DNA from: Dryocola sp032000125
GTDB lineage: Bacteria; Pseudomonadota; Gammaproteobacteria; Enterobacterales; Enterobacteriaceae
Assembly: GCA_032000125.1 (NCBI GenBank)
Contig: DAMALH010000012.1
Location: forward strand, 1 to 64,000
Direction of reading: 5' to 3'
DNA: 64,000 nt
Shown here: positions 61,544 through 64,000 of the stretch, piece by piece
Numbering within the stretch: position 1 is the stretch's first letter
How the letters are laid out: every line of letters starts with the position of its first letter
Translations under genes and position numbers: made by a program
Notes under the pieces: model-generated
What the model saw: the letters and a program-made list of their open reading frames with translations, nothing else
What the model was told of the DNA's origin: nothing
Databases searched by the model: none

Positions 61544-62533
61544 ATGGCAGAGCATAAAGATAACCTGATCGGTGAGGCGAACAGCTTTTTAGAGGTGCTG
61601 GAGCAGGTTTCCCGCCTCGCCCCTCTTGAAAAGCCGGTGCTGGTGATTGGTGAACGCGGCACAGGTAAGGAGCTGATTGCCAATCGTCTGCACTTTCTTT
61701 CGCGCCGCTGGCAGGGACCGTTTATTTCTCTGAACTGCGCCGCGCTAAACGACAATCTGCTGGATTCCGAACTTTTCGGCCATGAGGCTGGGGCTTTTAC
61801 CGGCGCCCAGAAGCGCCATCCGGGGCGTTTTGAACGCGCGGATGGCGGCACGCTGTTTCTTGATGAGCTGGCGACCGCGCCGATGATGGTGCAGGAAAAA
61901 CTGCTGCGCGTGGTGGAATACGGCGAGCTTGAACGCGTCGGCGGCAGCCAGCCTTTGCAGGTCAACGTGCGGCTGGTGTGCGCCACCAACGCCGATTTGC
62001 CAAAGCTTGCCGAGGAGGGAAAATTCCGCGCCGACCTGCTCGACAGGCTGGCTTTTGACGTTGTTACCCTGCCGCCGCTGCGCGAACGCCAGCCCGACAT
62101 TATGCTGATGGCCGAGCACTTTGCGATTCAGATGTGCCGCGAATTACAGCTTCCCCTCTTCCCCGGATTTACCGAGGAAGCCCGGCAAACCCTGCTGAAC
62201 TACGCCTGGCCGGGGAATATCCGCGAGCTGAAAAACGTTGTGGAGCGCTCGGTATATCGCCACGGCAGCAGCGAAGAGCCGGTTGATGAAGTCATTCTCG
62301 ATCCTTTTGCCCGCCGCGCCAATGTTCGCGCCGGTGCCGAACCTTCGGGATTACCCGCTTTGCCTGTCAATCTGCGACAGTGGCAAAACGATCGCGAGAA
62401 ACAGCTTCTGGAAACCAGCCTGAAGCAGGCTAATTATAACCAGCGCCGTGCCGCCGAATTGCTTGGCCTCACCTATCATCAACTGCGTGCCATGATGAAA
62501 AAGCATCTTATTAACCCGGGGAATATCTCCTGA
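61544..62533 (+). CDS. pspF: Sigma-54 enhancer-binding activator PspF
   Basis: About 329 residues: AAA+ domain without a receiver. Walker A GERGTGKELIANRLH, the sigma-54-contact GAFTGA loop in GHEAGAFTGAQKRHPG, Walker B GTLFLDELATAP, and a C-terminal Fis-type HTH (NQRRAAELLGLTYHQLRAMM). Drives pspA and is held off by PspA. ATG 61544 (MAEHKDN) matches E. coli; the frame to 61529 is longer than needed. Divergent from pspA. Confidence 0.96.
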   Translation: MAEHKDNLIGEANSFLEVLEQVSRLAPLEKPVLVIGERGTGKELIANRLHFLSRRWQGPFISLNCAALNDNLLDSELFGHEAGAFTGAQKRHPGRFERADGGTLFLDELATAPMMVQEKLLRVVEYGELERVGGSQPLQVNVRLVCATNADLPKLAEEGKFRADLLDRLAFDVVTLPPLRERQPDIMLMAEHFAIQMCRELQLPLFPGFTEEARQTLLNYAWPGNIRELKNVVERSVYRHGSSEEPVDEVILDPFARRANVRAGAEPSGLPALPVNLRQWQNDREKQLLETSLKQANYNQRRAAELLGLTYHQLRAMMKKHLINPGNIS

Positions 62534-62659
62534 AAGGCGTGCTTTCCGGCGCTTTTATCATCATTTTGAGCAGAAAACTGGCGCTCGTCGTCACTTATTT
62601 TGGGCCGCGGGCCAGAGTGCGATACACTTTGGCTATCACCTTTGAAAACTCAAAAACTT

Positions 62660-64000
62660 ATGCGCGGAATTATCCCCTGCCTCTTACTTAGTCTGAGTTG
62701 CCTGAGCAGCGTGGCGCAGGCAGCTACGCCCGATCGCAAGCCCGAAGACATTCGCAAGAGTGGGTTTGTTTATTGTGTTAATGGCCAGGTTAATACCTTC
62801 AACCCGCAGATGGCGAGCGGCGGCCTGACCGTGGACACGCTTGCCGCACAGCTTTACGACCGCCTGCTGGACGTCGACCCCTATACCTATCGTCTGGTGC
62901 CCGAGCTTGCGCAAAGCTGGGAGGTGCTGGATAACGGCGCCACTTACCGCTTCCACCTGCGTCCGAAGGTGCAGTTCCAGGCAACCGCCTGGTTTAAGCC
63001 AACCAGGGCGATGAATGCCGATGACGTGGTCTTCAGTTTTCAACGCGTTTTTAACCGCGATCATCCGTGGCATAACGTCAACGGCGGTAACTACCCTTAC
63101 TTTGATAGCCTTCAGTTTCCTGAGTCGATAAAAAGCGTCCGCAAGCTGGATAACAACACCGTTGAGTTCCGGCTGGAAAAACCGGACGCCTCATTCCTTT
63201 GGCATATGGCGACCCATTACGCCTCGGTAATGTCGGCTGAATATGCTGCCCAACTGGCTAAAACCGGCCGTCAGGAATTAATCGATCGCCAGCCGGTGGG
63301 CACCGGCCCCTTCCAGTTAAGCGAGTACCGTGCCGGCCAGTACATCCGCCTTGCCCGCAACCCGGAATACTGGCGCGGCGTGCCGCTAATGCCGCAGGTG
63401 GTGCTGGACCTGGGCTCTGGCGGCACCGGACGCCTGTCGAAGCTGTTAACCGGCGAATGCGACGTGCTGGCTTACCCTGCCGCCAGCCAGTTGACCATCC
63501 TGCGTGACGATCCTCGCCTGCGCCTGACGTTGCGTCCGGGGATGAACATCGCCTATCTGGCTTTTAATACCAATAAGGCGCCGATGAACAATCCTGAGGT
63601 GCGCCACGCGCTTGCTTTAGCGATTAACAATCAGCGCCTGATGCAGTCTATTTATTACGGCACGGCAGAAACCGCCGCGTCGATTTTGCCGCGTGCGTCA
63701 TGGGCATACGACAGCGATTCTAAAATTACCGAATACAATCCCGAAAAAGCGCGTCAGCGGCTTAAAGCGCTGGGGATTAATAACCTCGAGCTGCGCCTGT
63801 GGGTGCCGACCAGCTCCCAGGCCTGGAACCCAAGCCCGCTGAAAACCGCCGAGCTGATTCAGGCCGATATGGCGCAGATTGGCGTGAAGGTCACCATCGT
63901 GCCCGTCGAAGGCCGCTTCCAGGAAGCGCGCCTGATGGACATGAACCATGATCTGACGCTGGCCGGCTGGGCGACGGACAGTAACGATCCCGACAGTTTC
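62660..64000 (+). CDS. sapA: SapA, peptide-binding protein (cut by right edge)
   Basis: 447 codons visible, running off the window. A signal peptide (CLLLSLSCLSSVAQA) is followed by a family 5 binding fold nearly collinear with E. coli SapA: GFVYCVNGQVNTFNPQ, LLDVDPYTYRLVPELAQSWE, DLGSGGTGRLSKLLTGECDV, WATDSNDPDSF. Binding protein of the SapABCDF transporter linked to antimicrobial-peptide resistance and potassium uptake (SapD/Trk), with putrescine export also reported. pspF lies upstream on the same strand; E. coli has them close together, in opposite arrangements of the wider locus. Confidence 0.93.
   Translation, partial: MRGIIPCLLLSLSCLSSVAQAATPDRKPEDIRKSGFVYCVNGQVNTFNPQMASGGLTVDTLAAQLYDRLLDVDPYTYRLVPELAQSWEVLDNGATYRFHLRPKVQFQATAWFKPTRAMNADDVVFSFQRVFNRDHPWHNVNGGNYPYFDSLQFPESIKSVRKLDNNTVEFRLEKPDASFLWHMATHYASVMSAEYAAQLAKTGRQELIDRQPVGTGPFQLSEYRAGQYIRLARNPEYWRGVPLMPQVVLDLGSGGTGRLSKLLTGECDVLAYPAASQLTILRDDPRLRLTLRPGMNIAYLAFNTNKAPMNNPEVRHALALAINNQRLMQSIYYGTAETAASILPRASWAYDSDSKITEYNPEKARQRLKALGINNLELRLWVPTSSQAWNPSPLKTAELIQADMAQIGVKVTIVPVEGRFQEARLMDMNHDLTLAGWATDSNDPDSF

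Overview
The window is chromosomal DNA from a member of the Enterobacteriaceae close to, but not, Escherichia coli. Many genes match E. coli K-12 families along their full length, in blocks that keep the E. coli order: ydbL-ynbE-ydbH / ldhA-hslJ-ydbJ-ydbK; mppA, mpaA, ycjG, tpx, tyrR, ycjF, ycjX, pspDCBA, pspF, sapA; dcp ... ydfG-rspR; and zntB, fnrS, ttcA, dbpA. Genes that E. coli K-12 lacks sit between these blocks. The genus cannot be fixed from the sequence alone; it is a Cedecea/Enterobacter/Kosakonia-like enterobacterium.

Layout. 1-2.6 kb: a split urea amidolyase operon (allophanate hydrolase, then a urea carboxylase cut by the window edge). 2.8-8.4 kb: a beta-hydroxyacid dehydrogenase, YdcY, a DppA-like binding protein without its own permease, a DipZ-type membrane thiol-redox protein and a class I glutamine amidotransferase. 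8.6-15 kb: srfABC, with a 32-base N gap inside srfB that also breaks its frame. 15-16.1 kb: low-GC DNA with one small membrane protein gene and gene debris. 16.1-21.6 kb: dcp, an inserted oxidoreductase/TetR divergent pair with a palindromic operator inside the promoter, ydfG and rspR. 21.6-30.6 kb: the ydbL to ydbK block (envelope lipid bridge, fermentative lactate dehydrogenase, pyruvate:flavodoxin oxidoreductase). 30.8-38.6 kb: a Uhp-type sensing system (response regulator, kinase, receptor-like MFS protein) running straight into afuABC, an ABC importer of the family shown to take up sugar phosphates.

38.7-46.8 kb: dbpA, then an accessory stretch (FumD, a YmgB-like connector, an APH-fold kinase, two GNAT acetyltransferases, a TetR/MFS pair). 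It ends in decayed, phage-like material: two overlapping broken ORFs, a DUF4354 secreted protein, three consecutive tRNA-type genes of which two are degenerate, and a ttcA gene whose first codons look replaced. ttcA is the Rac prophage integration site in E. coli, so a prophage scar is the simplest reading. 46.8-51 kb: ttcA, an unlisted 41-residue proline-rich ORF, the FnrS small RNA with its FNR box, zntB, a membrane GGDEF protein, ybiI and a 32-residue YoaK homologue. 51-57 kb: murein peptide recycling (mppA, mpaA, ycjG), tpx and tyrR. 57-64 kb: ycjXF, the phage-shock operon with its sigma-54 promoter and divergent pspF, and the start of sapA.

The best candidates for incompletely described biology are srfABC (a membrane-spanning protein coupled to an actin/Hsp70-fold protein and a P-loop protein), the uhp-afu fusion locus with a terminator between afuA and afuB, and the tRNA/prophage scar at ttcA. 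Function calls rest on recognising families from sequence; no database search was run.
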